64,000 nt of DNA from Hexactinellida sp. DTS-2022 (GCA_028753945.1 JAPNXP010000001.1:13506501-13570500); one strand, 5' to 3'. Positions 11,128 through 22,078 are shown, numbered from the stretch's first letter. Made by a program: numbers and translations. Notes: a model not told the origin generated them from the sequence alone.

Positions 11128-11368
11128 CAGTGTTTGCCAGAAAAGACCACCCCGGAAAAAAACCCCTGGAAAACCCGGTTTTTCCACCCCGGAAAAGGGC
11201 AGTAAATTTGGAAAAAAACACTTATGACCATATATGGCAACACTATAGGCCCATTTATGGTCAGCTTCTATATGCAAGAGACAGATATTTTAAAGAGTAT
11301 TCTGAGACAATGAATTAATCAGCTGATCGTATAGGCAGATATTTTAAAGAGTATTTTTCCGAACACTG
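11128..11368. mobile_element. hAT-type MITE in kinesin exon 8
   Basis: The left end is CAGTGTTTGCCAGAAAA; the right end complement reads CAGTGTTCGGAAAAA. The 8-bp duplication CATCCCGG at 11120-11127 and 11369-11376 is perfect. It splits codons of a conserved kinesin-3 segment (GDYIP on the left, VSHVRETNG on the right). A 20-bp block (CAGATATTTTAAAGAGTAT) is repeated twice near its right half. Confidence 0.93.
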
Positions 11369-11822
11369 CATCCCGGTGCCAGTCTCGCACGTGCGGGAGA
11401 CCAACGGGAGTTTCTTTCTGCTGCAACATGGCCTGCAGAGGCGACTGGTCTTGTCTTTCGTATATGATAGCAATATTGAACTGAAAATGAAGGTGAGTCT
11501 TAGACAGAGAGTAGAGTATTGCTTCGGAATTTACTACTGTAACTTACTTAGTTAGAGCGAATATACGTACAACTTTATATTTGTTTAGGTTAGAGAAGTT
11601 GTAGTTGGGAGAATACGCAACCAGCTGAAGCCAACTCCTGAGGACGAGAACTCCTCTCTAACACTCAATGTCTCATCAGCTGATTTTATACACCTGAGTA
11701 ACGATCGTCGAACTGTGTTTCGTATCCAGGCCGCCTGGGACACCTCGCTGCACCACACGAAGCTACTGAACATATCACTCCCTCCAGCTTCCTCGTACAC
11801 TCTACCATGTCTGTGTACCTAG

Positions 11823-12150
11823 TAGTATTGTAAAATTTCCAAAAATTTAGTTTTCTATGGAAATACCCGGAAATTTCCGAAAATTTCCGGAAATTTCTGG
11901 AAAGATTACATATTTCAAATTATGCATGGAACTTTATTTGCAATTGCCAAAATTTTTGTGCTACTCAAGTTAGACTGTCATGAGGGAAAATAACAAGCGC
12001 GCAGTAACAACTCTACTTTATAGATATGGTGATCAAAAGTAAAAAACTAGGTATATATAATAATTTTTCCTTGTAAAATATCTGGAAATTTAGCTATTTT
12101 TTGGAAATTTCTGGAAATTTCCTAGGAAATTTTCCGATCTTACAACACTA
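11823..12150. mobile_element. hAT-like MITE in kinesin exon 9
   Basis: The ends TAGTATTGTAAAATTTCC and TAGTGTTGTAAGATC (complement of the right end) match imperfectly. The flanks GTACCTAG (11815-11822) and GTACCTGG (12151-12158) form an 8-bp duplication with one mismatch. The inside is rich in GGAAATTTCTGGAAATTTCC-like repeats. It separates two halves of a conserved YLEMESCTQPA stretch. Confidence 0.85.
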
Positions 12151-12656
12151 GTACCTGGAGATGGAGAGCTGTACTCAGCCTGCCTGCTTCACGATTAACT
12201 TCAGTCTCCAGATCACTACCCGCCAGCAGCAGAGGAGCGGGTCCCGTTTCTGGGACAGCTGTTCCCCTCTCAGCACCGTCCCGAGAACAACTGTGTGATG
12301 GGACTGTACGAGATAGTACTACACTCCACAGAAAACAATGCGCGCAAGAGAACTACATTATTAGACAATCAGTCAATGTATGTGCGGGGATAAGAGATCA
12401 TATACGAACATAAGAAGAGGGTGAAACTGCTGAGAGAGATAGAACAGGTGGAGAGGACAAAGCACGTGTTGTTAATTCGAGCGAGGTTAATTCCGCTGGA
12501 GACAATAGTATAACAGTTTACTTCTGGAGTCTCCATATCAGTCACTTCCTCCAGGAGAACTTAACAGAGGAAGATCTGCTCAAAAAATACAACTCGATGA
12601 AGAACAGGGTTCAGACTCCCCAGCGTAGCTGTGTACCACTTGTTCACAATTATTGA

Positions 12657-13224
12657 ATTAAATATGACAGAATATAGATAATTATTTGTAATACATATCA
12701 ATGTGGGTCAAAATCCTACGCTCTTGACTACCGTGGGATTTGACCCGCACCATGGATACGCTATTATGATTTTACATTGCGGGTCAAAATCCCACGCAAC
12801 AGGCCTTATGTATAGTAGGCTATGATTATAATTAATTATGTCAGTATATCCATTGTACAAGAATATTCTGGGAAATATACTCATATTATTTGTCGTTGTT
12901 ATGGAAAATATAATCTTAATTTTCAATTAGAAAATAGAAGCCTACTCGAACTCACAAGTTGAAACGATAGAATTAGAATAAATAGTTTTATAATTATAAT
13001 AATAAGAGAGCTCTCCGGTAAATAGTATAATAATAATAACAAGAGAGCTCTCCCGGTCTTATTCAGAGTGGTTGGGTGACTCCTAAGTGACATACAAAAT
13101 TTGGTGCAGATCTGTTGAGAACTCTCAGAGGAGATATGAGGACAAACATACATACATACTACTTTATATATATACTAGATAGCAACATACTGAAAGTCAC
13201 AGGTTTAACTAGTATTAGTGATTT
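12657..13224. other. AT-rich spacer with Helitron-like terminus
   Basis: No gene is visible. Near 12710-12800 the phrase GGGTCAAAATCC occurs in both orientations (12704, 12735 complement, 12780), suggesting a small inverted-repeat element. At 13050-13180 the sequence resembles 52150-52270: TCTCAGAGGAGATATGAGGACA, an (ACAT)n stretch, then TATATATATACTAGATA. Read on the minus strand this is a TCTA(TA)n start of Helitron type. Confidence 0.4.
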
Positions 13225-13800
13225 TTTCAGAAGGGTAAGGCCGCGAAGCGGCCGTTATTTGTGTTGTGTGGTGTCTAACGCGAACAAAGGTCGCGAAGCG
13301 ACCTTTGTGAGAGAGTGATCCGTCGCGAAGCGACCGAGACCGAAGGGCTCGTATTATTAAAACTCGATTGTTGTGTGTTTGTTTGTGTGTGAGTCAGTGT
13401 GTGTGTTTGTTTGTCCGGATTATGTTAAAGAGATAGGGGAATAAAAACCGCATTTATATTTGAGATATGAACCATCTTCCAAAAGATATTATTGGTAAAC
13501 AAGTATGCTGAACACGAATTTGGAATTCACAAATTTCTAATATGAATATTTATTGTTGTTGTTTACACAAATAAGTAAACAATTGATGAAATTCGAATTC
13601 AACCTAGATTTAGCTTTCAACGGGTATTATTGGTACAAAGTTAACGCCATGGAAGATGGTAGAAAGGCGTGTATATAACATCCTAAATGGTAGAAAGAGT
13701 GAGGAGTAAGGCAGCATAGCGGCCTTTAACTTGAGGTGCGTAGCAACGATCCGTCGCAAAGCGGCTGAGACCGAAGCGTATTTAATTAAATTAGAAAATC
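13225..13800 (+). repeat. Interspersed repeat family A, 3' end plus a following copy
   Basis: 13230-13352 is a 3' end with three GCGAAGC-type hairpins, closing GAAGGGCTCGTA. It runs straight into TATTATTAAAACTCGATTG, the start of a second copy that extends to about 13785. Landmarks of the family are TGTTTGTTTGTC, AACAAGTATGCTGAACACG and TATTGTTGTTGTTTACAC. Related pieces lie at 25925-26160, 35370-35900 (minus), 36505-36600, 45310-45545 and 53600-54110. Confidence 0.75.
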
Positions 13801-14042
13801 ATGACAATGCCCAAATAATTAAATTAATGCTCTTTTAAATTGATACATTAATTAATTAAGAGTACTTTACATAAGTTCGTAGCTAATATCTTGTACGATT
13901 ATGTTCATAAGATAATAATAAAATAGATCCGGACGGAGGGTAAAAATTGGGACGGACGGTGATGATAAACAAGTTATTTATTTTATATGACCTTATGTAA
14001 ATTTTTTGGTCCCTTGGTTGTTCATTGTAGAAGAACCTGACT

Positions 14043-14574
14043 CAGTGCTGCCAACCTAAAATATCCCAAAAGTGGGACCTGTGGCGGGAGTTTCATCTAA
14101 AAGCGGGAGAAAAAGCGGGAGGTCAGTATTTTAGTTAAATTAGCAAGAATACCTGAATATAAGGCATTATAAAACATTTCTCTACCCATAAATTAGTTTC
14201 TACCCTCTCATATTGAATTATAAGGTAGCAGTGAGCATTTTATTATAATAATAAAATATATAAATAAATAAAAATTTCCTAAATCATGTGACATAAAAAT
14301 TTCCTAAATCATGTGTCAGAACGGAAATTGGAAATACAAGATAATATACAGAATTATGGTATTTTAAAAGAAACAAATTTGTTTTTCTGGTTAGAGTAAA
14401 TTAGTCAAGTGAAGACTTCTAAAATATATTGCTTGTAATTCAAAAATTCAGATTCTAATATTTACATATACAATCATCCAAAAAGCGGGAGGTTTGAGAG
14501 GGGAGGCGGGAGAGCGGGAGGAAACATCAAAAATCGGGACCCTCCCGCCAAAAGCGGGAGGGTTGGCAGCAGTG
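14043..14574. mobile_element. hAT-like non-autonomous element
   Basis: The ends CAGTGCTGCCAACC and (complement) CACTGCTGCCAACC enclose 532 bp. CTGACT is repeated at both flanks (14037-14042 and 14575-14580), shorter than the usual 8 bp. The motif AAAAGCGGGAG is repeated near both ends. The interior is AT-rich without ORFs. The preceding 240 bp (13801-14042) is unannotated AT-rich spacer. Confidence 0.75.
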
Positions 14575-14613
14575 CTGACTGTACGTATACTCAATGAAAT
14601 TAGCTTAATTAAT

Positions 14614-15900
14614 AATGTCCGACTCGGGGTCCATTGACTCTCTGTCCCAGTGCTGCACTTCAGAGCTCCAGTCTGAGGACTTTAGTCCGCTACAGATTAA
14701 CTAACTCATTCACACAAAACGGCTGGTACTGTCTAAGCTGAAAAAGAGAGTCAGATTTGAAGAGTAGCTTGAAATGCAACTAGAAATATCGGAAGTTAAA
14801 AAACTCCTACAACAACAAGTAGTAAACCTAAACGGACGATCTTGAAGAAGGGAGAGGGCATCGCTAGGTTAATCCCTGCAGGGACCGAGTTGAGGAAGAA
14901 ACAAGTGGCATCAAAACAAACCCCTTCTTCCAGAGACAAACCAATGAAGCGAAAAGTAGCAAATGAAATTCCGAAGATCACACGAAAACATTTACCCAAG
15001 CGCATTCCTCCATTGGTTCAAGCTTCAGCGCCTATTGATAGGAGACTTAACAGGGCTCTCCCCCTATCCCTTACACTCCCCCTTCCTATATGAATGGTGC
15101 CACTAACTGTTCTCACTTCCAAACACCTCCGTTCTCCTCCGGTGTCACCCCGAGACACATTTCATTTCAAACTGACAACCAGCTGAGTCAGGATTCTAAC
15201 TACACTGAGTAGTGATGACTCTGTCCTTATGTTATTCATTAGTAACGAGATGCAGCAGCAAGAAGATCTGAAAGAATTCAAGACGCTAGAAGCCCAAGCT
15301 ACCAACTTTGATATTGATATGAACTCCCGGATGAATAATTCCAAGTTCCTCGCGCTAGCCAAGAAGGCGCAGGAGTATATTCCGGATATACACGTCAACA
15401 GCCCCGTCTCTGCGGATACCAGCAGCGGATACCAGAACCCGCTGAATACCGCGATAGTTGGAGTTGATGATGATGAGTGGGATGAGTACCTTGGTGATGA
15501 AATAAAGACAGCTACAGAAGATTTACCTGCACACGAGGAGAGCGTTCTTAACAGCAAGAAATAAATAAAATCACTGATTGAGGAAGAGGATAGGAGTGTA
15601 TCTAATCAAATCCAAGAGAGAGTTAAAGAACTGGAGAATGAAATTACCGAGTATCAGAGGCTGAATGTCATAATGAGGAGACAGGAGTGTGAGAGACAAC
15701 GGGAGCAGAGTGAGCTTAAGATAAAGCTGGATAAATTCGAAGAGTATCGAAAATCAGAACTGGACAGAAAAGAGAAAGACTACCAATCACAAATGTCTGT
15801 TGTGAAGCGGGAGAAACAGCGCTTAGAGCAATACAAAACTCACTTGATAAAAATCCCGCCAAATCACGCTCCTTTATATAGTATAATTAGAGTACGTCCT
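14614..15900 (+). pseudogene. Coiled-coil protein remnant, possibly CPAP/CENPJ-like
   Basis: Three collinear open segments belong together: 14614-15093 after passing several stops, 15229-15564, and 15565-15900. The first has VRFEE then a stop, and EISEVKKLLQQQVVNL. The second is acidic, with VGVDDDEWDEYLGDEI. The third is a strong coiled coil, including ELENEITEYQRLN and REKQRLEQYKTH. The coiled coil resembles the central part of the centriole assembly protein CPAP (SAS-4), which is why I suggest it, but the diagnostic TCP10/G-box end is absent. At least two stops sit where Gln codons would fit (TAA, TAG), consistent with C-to-T decay. Another centrosomal coiled-coil protein is equally possible. 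Confidence 0.4.
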
Positions 15901-16053
15901 AGATATAATTATATCGAAGTCAAACACGGAATCACAACCACTGAATACAGAATTTCCCTACTATATATAATTACCTTCTATGTACATATTACGTATTACT
16001 CAATTAACTTACAATGAATTTCCTCTGTTCGATTAAGTACTATTTAATTCATA

Positions 16054-17075
16054 CTATAATTCTTCCCCCTTCGTAAAACTCGACCTCGAGCTTTTAGTTA
16101 AAGTTGCCAACTTAGTTGGCAACTTTCTTGTCCTTTGTGGTCGTCCTGCACTTTTTATTGGCGTGCTAGTGTTGACTGGATTCAGAGCATTGCCATTCAA
16201 ATTAATAGAAAGGTTTGATGAATTCGCCTGATCGCCTTGTATCGATGAATTCATGATTCCGAGGTTGGAATCGTTACATGATCTGTTGAAACTGGAAGTT
16301 TCCGCCGGTAATGTGGATATTCTGCCTGACTGATTATGAATTTCCCATTTGGAGTTTCGCTAAGGTTGTTAAATCTAGGTCTCTCTAAAGTTGAGTGGGA
16401 CAGCGGCGATGTCATTTCACACTCGATTGGGTGTGTGTGAATCTATTGATTTTTCCCGTTGAACGTAAGGTCTAAGTCTGTTTACATGAACTAACTTGTT
16501 TCGCCAATCTGTATTTCGTATTTCTAAGCTGAGAGGTCCTTTTACTTCAAAGACTCTCCATCCTCCTTCCCATCTATCTCTCAGCTTACGAGCTACTCCG
16601 CTATGTGGAATAGACAACAGCACATCATCACCAGTCTTGAAAAGTGATAATTTAGAAAGATGGGATCTTTCATCATAGAACTCCTTTTGGCGACTTTGTG
16701 CCTCGATAGTGTGACCTTCAACAAAATCTCTCAATGTAGCCATTTTCTTACGAAGAAATGTCTCATATGAAGTTGGGTCATGTGTTGCAGAATCTTCCGT
16801 TTGGAAAAATCCCAAAGGAATACGTCCATACATGAGCTGAAAAGGCGTAACCTTAGTAGTGGCATGCTTTGTTGTACGATAAGCGTATAAAACTAAAGGT
16901 AAGTACTTCTCCCATTCCCAACTCTCCTCCACATAACATCTCAACATGTGTAAGATGGTTCGGTTGCTCCTTTCAACTAATGAGTTTCCTATGGGGGTGA
17001 TAAGCAGAAGTATGTGTCTTGTGTATCCCCAATGCTCTACAAGTCTCTTTTAACAATGCAGATTCAAAAATTGCT
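16054..17075 (-). pseudogene. Second gypsy pol remnant (integrase end), same strand as plexin
   Basis: Read from 17075 down: KETCRALGIHKT and TSAYHP (before a frameshift near 17000), SLVERSNRTILHML (with the catalytic Glu region), then 16417-16947 with YAYRTTKHATTKVTPFQLMYGR and a C-terminal GDDVLLSIPHSG / LVHVNRLRPYV module. A further basic segment (16054-16254) follows after a stop. The upstream reverse transcriptase is missing. It begins directly where the plexin-like transmembrane exon ends and has the same orientation, so it has probably replaced the plexin cytoplasmic region. LTRs were not recognised. Confidence 0.85.
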
Positions 17076-17521
17076 CAATCCTCGTGCTCCGTCTGCTCCT
17101 GGCCAGGAAACAGCAGCACACACACAGGAACAAACACAACAGACACATGCACACCAGTAGCACCACACCGGCCCCTATTAGCGGAGCTAGGTTCATCTCT
17201 AGGAACGATAGTATGACCGGTTTCTGTGTAATAGTGAGGGTGCTCCTGAGCTCATATCTGTTGTCGTTAAGCCCGATCTCGATCTATAAAACTGTCAACA
17301 GCATTCCTATGCACACTTCATATCACTAACCTGTATCTCTAGCTGATTGTTTGTTGTTGTTGTTGTTGTGTTGGGGGAACACTTAATGCCCGTATCTGAG
17401 ATTTGGATACTCGAGCAAATGTATGCGATGACGGTTTGATTGTTGAATCTTTGTTTTATACTAATTGCCTCTGATGGTACTCTATCGATGTTTGGAATCT
17501 AAACAGAACAAGCTGTAAACC

Positions 17522-17523
17522 TC

Positions 17524-17556
<33 letters not shown>
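17522..17556. repeat. (TTG)n microsatellite in plexin intron
   Basis: About 11 TTG units lie just after the donor (GTAATA on the minus strand at 17562 and below). A shorter run is at 17347-17368. Similar TTG/CAA tracts recur at 21064-21083, 30281-30298 and 31545-31562. Confidence 0.9.
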
Positions 17557-17557
<1 letters not shown>

Positions 17558-17810
17558 ATTACCTCAAACATGATGTCTGTATCTCCCTCTGTTATCGCTT
17601 GTTGTATTGTCAGTTCTCCTCCCGGAAACGCTGGGTTCGGATATAGTTTGAATGCAAACACTTGAAAGAATAACTGTGTCACATTAGGCACTGCGTCCAT
17701 CGTAAGATCGAAGCGCACATCTGTCCCTTCAATGGAACTTGTGACGTTATAGAATGTGGCACCCGGACACTCCAGTCTTATAGCCGTGCTGTCAGCTGGA
17801 GGCACACAGA

Positions 17811-18095
17811 GCTATAGAGAGAGAAAATCTAAAATTACAGCTGTGCTGTCAGCATCTCCAGGGCCACTATACTATAGTATAGTCGGCACAGTAGAAATTA
17901 TAGTCCCATGTAAAAATCTAAAATTATAGCTGTGCTGTCAGCTGGAGGCACACAAAGCTATAGAGAGAGAAAATCTAAAATTACAGCTGTGTTGTCAGCT
18001 GGAGGCACACAAAGCTATAGAGAGAGAAAATCTAAAATTACAGCTGTCCGACAGCATCTCCAGGGCCACTATACTATAGAATAGTCGGCACAACA
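17811..18095. repeat. Tandem copies of an intron-exon junction
   Basis: A block of about 57 bp is repeated roughly three times, imperfectly, upstream of the real acceptor. It contains the acceptor tract (complement of CTATAGAGAGAGAAAATC) and the first codons of the 17563-17811 exon (complement of TGTCAGCTGGAGGCACACA). Pieces with CAGGGCCACTATACTATAG alternate between copies. The extra acceptors could compete in splicing. Confidence 0.75.
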
Positions 18096-18496
18096 TGATA
18101 AGTACACTGTACAGTAGCCTAAGTGCAACTCACGGATCTGCTTTTCTCCGTATCTCCCTGCATAAACACTAGCCACTGTGTTAGCGTGGCCCCTAGATTC
18201 CTCCCTCCCAGTCGGTAGTCCAGCGCCCCCGCTACCACAGTCCCTCTCAGCTGTTGCTCTTTCCCCACGCCCCCCAGGAACACATTTGTGACCTGTGGGT
18301 CCGCTAGCACCCTCAGGCTCTCCGGGAGATACGAGGTGTCCACTGAGTCTATGCATATGCTCATCAGGGGCGAGCTGGGCGAGGGGGAGGCCCCCATTAG
18401 GCACACTATCGTGTCTTCTAAGGGCACAGGTTAGCAGTTATATAGAGCTGGTATGTACAGTAGTGTGCTCTGTTAAGGCCTGCACATTAATATATA

Positions 18497-18626
18497 CAGG
18501 GAACTCCAGTTATAACCAAGTCGGATATAACAAATGGAGATTTTCCCCCAGAGTACTAAATCCGTTAATTATTATCCGCTTATAACGAAGGGATTCCAAG
18601 CACTTCGTTATAACTAGAGTTCTCTG
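18497..18626. mobile_element. pogo-like MITE
   Basis: TA flanks an element starting CAGGGAACTCCAGTTATAAC and ending with the complement of CAGAGAACTCTAGTTATAAC. The internal phrases GATTTTCCCCCAGAGTAC and TTATCCGCTTATAACGAA are shared with 23300-23451 and 34139-34317, so it belongs to the same subfamily. Confidence 0.8.
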
Positions 18627-18681
18627 TAAGTAGCATGGATACGCCACAGTGAGGCCTGAATAGAGTACAACTTGTTCTATA

Positions 18682-18779
18682 CAGTGGATGCCGGTTATAA
18701 GATCACCGGTTATAAGAACATTCTACTGGAAAACAGTTGGCATATACCCTATATAATTATGCCGGTTATAAGAACACTG
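18682..18779. mobile_element. Very short pogo-like MITE (98 bp)
   Basis: TA, then CAGTGGATGCCGGTTATAAG, and at the other end TTATAAGAACACTG, then TA. GCCGGTTATAAGA occurs three times inside. The element at 55064-55390 has the same end sequence. Confidence 0.8.
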
Positions 18780-19139
18780 TATGCATTTCCCTATGATGTT
18801 CTTAGAACCCGCATCTACTATACCTATAACTGCTACTAACCTGTAGCATTGTACTCTGTGTGTATAATCTCGCACTGCATCTCCCCAGCCGTGACCTCCC
18901 GGCTGCTGCCCACCATCAGCTTGTCCCCGGAGAGGGTACAAGGGACCCGCCCGTTTGAGGCGTGAAGATAGGGGATATGCGCGTTATAACGGGCTGCGCA
19001 GTCTCGAAGCTGCTGCCGCTGAGCGTACTGAGTCCCGCCACCGTCAGGTTAAGCGGGTCCGACCGCACCTCTGTGGAGGCCTGCAGCTGGCACCTCACGC
19101 TATAGTGGGTGTAGACAGGTAAACAGTAGATAGTAGATA

Positions 19140-19460
19140 ATAGACATACTAACTAAGTAACTAAGTAACTAACTAACTTACAAACAACCAAACTTACTAA
19201 CTTACTGACTAGCTAACAAACTAACTAACTAACTGATTAGCTAACTAATTGACTAACTAACTGACAAACCAACAAATGAACAAACTTACTAATTAACTTA
19301 CTAATTAAATATCTAGCTAACAAACTAACTAACAGACAAACAAACAAACTATCAAACATACTTATTAACTAACTAACTAACTATCAAACAGACAAACAAA
19401 TTAACTTACAAACAAACATACTTATTAACAAACTAACTAACAATTAGCTAGCATACTATC
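19140..19460. repeat. Degenerate ACTA/ACAA simple repeat
   Basis: More than 300 bp consists of ACTA, ACAA, TTAC and GCTA tetranucleotide steps within a plexin intron. No coding content. Confidence 0.9.
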
Positions 19461-19560
19461 AGTATCTTACTATGTGTTGTTTGCTGTTGTAACAGAGCAG
19501 TATATATCTCCTATCTTCACACTCGTTACTCTGCCGCTAACAAACATGTTGTACCCGGTA

Positions 19561-20883
19561 TGTCATATGGTTAATCGCTAGTACGTACGTGTTAGCTATA
19601 TGTCATATGGTTAATCGCTAGTACGTACGTGTTAGCTATATGTCATAAGGTTAATCGCTAGTACGTACGTGTTAACTATATGTCATATGGTTAATCGCTA
19701 GTACGTACGTGTTAGCTATATGTCATATGGTTAATCGCTAGCACGTACGTGTTAGCTATATGTCATATGGTTAATCGCTAGTACGTACGTGTTAGCTATA
19801 TGTCATATGGTTATTCGCTAGTACGTACGTGTTAGCTATATGTCATATGGTTAATCGCTAGTACGTACGTGTTAGCTATATGTCGTATGGTTAATCGCTA
19901 GTACGTACGTGTTAGCTATATGTCATATGGTTAATCGCTAGTACGTACGTGTTAGCTATATGTCATATGGTTAATCGCTAGTACGTACGTGTTAGCTATA
20001 TGTCATATGGTTAATCGCTAGTACGTACGTGTTAGCTATATGTCATATGGTTAATCGCTAGTACGTACGTGTTAGCTATATGTCATATGGTTAATCGCTA
20101 GTACGTACGTGTTAGCTATATGTCATATGGTTAATCGCTAGCACGTACGTGTTAGCTATATGTCGTATGGTTAATCGCTAGCACGTACGTGTTAGCTATA
20201 TGTCATATGGTTAATCGCTAGTACGTACGTGTTAGCTATATGTCATATGGTTAATCGCTAGTACGTACGTGTTAGCTATATGTCATATGGTTAATCGCTA
20301 GTACGTACGTGTTAGCTATATGTCATATGGTTAATCGCTAGTACGTACGTGTTAGCTATATGTCATATGGTTAATCGCTAGTACGTACGTGTTAGCTATA
20401 TGTCATATGGTTAATCGCTAGTACGTACGTGTTAGCTATATGTCATATGGTTAATCGCTAGTACGTACGTGTTAGCTATATGTCATATGGTTAATCGCTA
20501 GTACGTACGTGTTAGCTATATGTCATATGGTTAATCGCTAGTACGTACGTGTTAGCTATATGTCATATGGTTAATCGCTAGTACGTACGTGTTAGCTATA
20601 TGTCATATGGTTAATCGCTAGTACGTACGTGTTAGCTATATGTCATATGGTTATTCGCTAGTACGTACGTGTTAGCTATATGTCGTATGGTTAATCGCTA
20701 GTACGTACGTGTTAGCTATATGTCATATGGTTAATCGATATAAGGAGTAAACTATATGTCATATGATTAATCGATATAAGGAGTTAACTATATGTCATAT
20801 GGTTAATCGATATAAGGAGTAAACTATATGTCATATGGTTAATCGCTAGTACGTACGTGTTAGCTATATGTCATATGGTTAAT
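19561..20883. repeat. 40-bp satellite, 29 near-identical copies, plus 36-bp variants
   Basis: The unit opens TGTCATATGGTTAATCGCTA and continues GTACGTACGTGTTAGCTATA. Copies run unbroken from 19561 to 20720. Most are identical; the exceptions are single substitutions (for example CATATGG to CGTATGG, GTACG to GCACG). From 20721 a 36-bp variant carrying GATATAAGGAGTAAAC repeats three times, then one 40-bp unit returns. The near identity means recent amplification. The GTACGTAC core is palindromic. It sits in a plexin intron. Confidence 0.97.
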
Positions 20884-21056
20884 CGAACCTTGTTATTAGT
20901 ATATTACCAACACGAGGGGATGCAAAAATGTGTTTGCCTTACCCTAAATTCGTATTAACCGGCATTAGTATTGAAAAGGCTTTGTAGGGACTGAAATAAT
21001 ATTCGTATTGACCAGAAATTCGTATTACCCGTGTTCCTACTAACGAGGTTCTACTG
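20884..21056. mobile_element. pogo-like MITE ending the satellite
   Basis: The right end is the complement of CAGTAGAACCTCGTTAGTAG followed by TA. The left end is degenerate (GAACCTTGTTATTAGTA). It directly follows the last 40-bp unit. Confidence 0.6.
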
Positions 21057-21317
21057 TATACGAATAACAACAACAACAACAACATACCTGACTCCGTGAA
21101 TGAACTGACTCCAGTCGGGACAGCACACGTTATATTAGCGGTCCCATTGACAGGTCCCCTGATGCTATTTGTGTCCCCGTTAACAGCTGTTACCGGCACC
21201 GTATAGTTAGTGCATTCCTCCGAGAAAACGCATTCATACCTGCCCACAATGAGCTCAGGGAGATTCACACCACTCAGCGTAACCTAGATACGGCATTCCT
21301 ATCTAGTTGCTATGCAA

Positions 21318-21440
21318 CACGTAATACCATTGTTATGCCATGGGTCTCATATTTCTATGCTCTGAACCGAATAGGAATTAAATTTCAGTTCAATAGTATA
21401 GAAATATGACCCATGGTATAACAATGGTATTACTATTGTA
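21318..21440. repeat. Imperfect long hairpin in plexin intron
   Basis: GTAATACCATTGTTATGCC at 21320-21338 pairs with its complement near 21414-21433, continuing inward through CATGGGTC and ATATTTCTAT. Arms are about 45 bp with a few mismatches and a 40-bp loop. Probably a small MITE or its palindromic remnant. Confidence 0.75.
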
Positions 21441-21639
21441 AACCTCACCCAAACAGGTTAAAGGTACGCATAAGAATTTGAATGGACTAGTTAAATTAGG
21501 AATTATGCAAGAATAAGTAGTCTTAAATATTAAAACTCAAGGATGTTAATGCTACACTGAATGCTGAGTTAAGGGTATGCCGAAAAGGTTAATGGTACGC
21601 CAAATAGGTTAATGGTACGCCGAAGAGGTTAAAGCCAAC

Positions 21640-22078
21640 CAAATACGATGCAACAAAGTTGCATCGTGTATGTTGAAATGTTGCACCGTGAATGTTGTTT
21701 TGCATGCAAAATGTTCAATTTTCGTGTAACTTTGTTGCACGCAAATATGGAAATTCAGTACATGTTTTTCAGATTATTTTCGTTTTAATTTTTCACCATC
21801 TCAAAACAATTGAAGAATTCACAAATTCATGACTTTCTAGTATACATGTACCTATTTAATTTACTGCTCACTTTCTCAGTACCATTAATCAAGCCACCTA
21901 GAATGATTTAAAATAATATTTATTCCATTTGTATTTGAGTAATTTCCATGCAACATTGTCGCTCTAAAGTAAATGTTGCATACAACAATGTTGCACGAAA
22001 TTGTGTTGCATGCACATTGTTGTACCGTGATGTTACCTTGTTGCATGCAACAAATTTGCATCGTGTGTGGTGAGGTTA
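21640..22078. mobile_element. GATGCAAC-type inverted-repeat element inside minisatellite
   Basis: It starts at CGATGCAACAAAGTTGCATCG and ends TTGCATCGTGTGTGGTG. Inside are many TTGCATGCAA and GTTGCAC words. It matches the family copy at 47354-47816. Minisatellite units lie on both sides (21590-21630 and from 22080), so it appears to have inserted in the array or its precursor. Confidence 0.65.

Larger units (their letters stand above)
5608..12656 (+). pseudogene. Kinesin-3 (KIF1/unc-104 type) gene remnant, motor missing
   Basis: Nine exon pieces match the region behind the motor of a KIF1-type kinesin. They run: FHA exon 5608-6294; 6354-8326; 9131-9199; 9465-9638; 9710-9984; 10060-10252; 10318-10775; 10840-11492; and 11589 to about 12656. 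Most show AG and GT borders. Diagnostic stretches are [18 protein letters not shown] (FHA start), WSLEKLKQRINAM, PLFDRFPWYNLIGRSYVYL, EVFGHYEQHPLHF and VREVVVGRIRN. Intact kinesin-3 moves vesicles along microtubules. The motor domain would lie before 5608 but is not in the window, and I see no PH domain at the end. Damage includes four TE insertions in exons (6007, 6513, 11128, 11823), frameshifts near 5820, 9790, 10100, 10560, 11085 and 11800, and an in-frame TAA near 12391. Orthology to KIF1 rather than KIF13/16 is from FHA and tail wording only. Confidence 0.88.

Noticed and set aside
9710-11800. Programmed ribosomal frameshifting in host genes
   Set aside because: The frame changes have no common slippery sequence or direction and occur together with insertions and stops. 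Indel decay or assembly error is simpler.
5608-15900. Reassigned stop codons (TAA/TAG read as Gln) in the kinesin and CPAP-like genes
   Set aside because: Frameshifts and TE insertions in the same exons show decay. The intact NACHT-LRR and membrane protein genes use TAA/TAG only as stops.
19561-20883. CRISPR-like regular array
   Set aside because: The 40-bp units are directly contiguous with no variable spacers. The context is a eukaryotic intron. It is a satellite.
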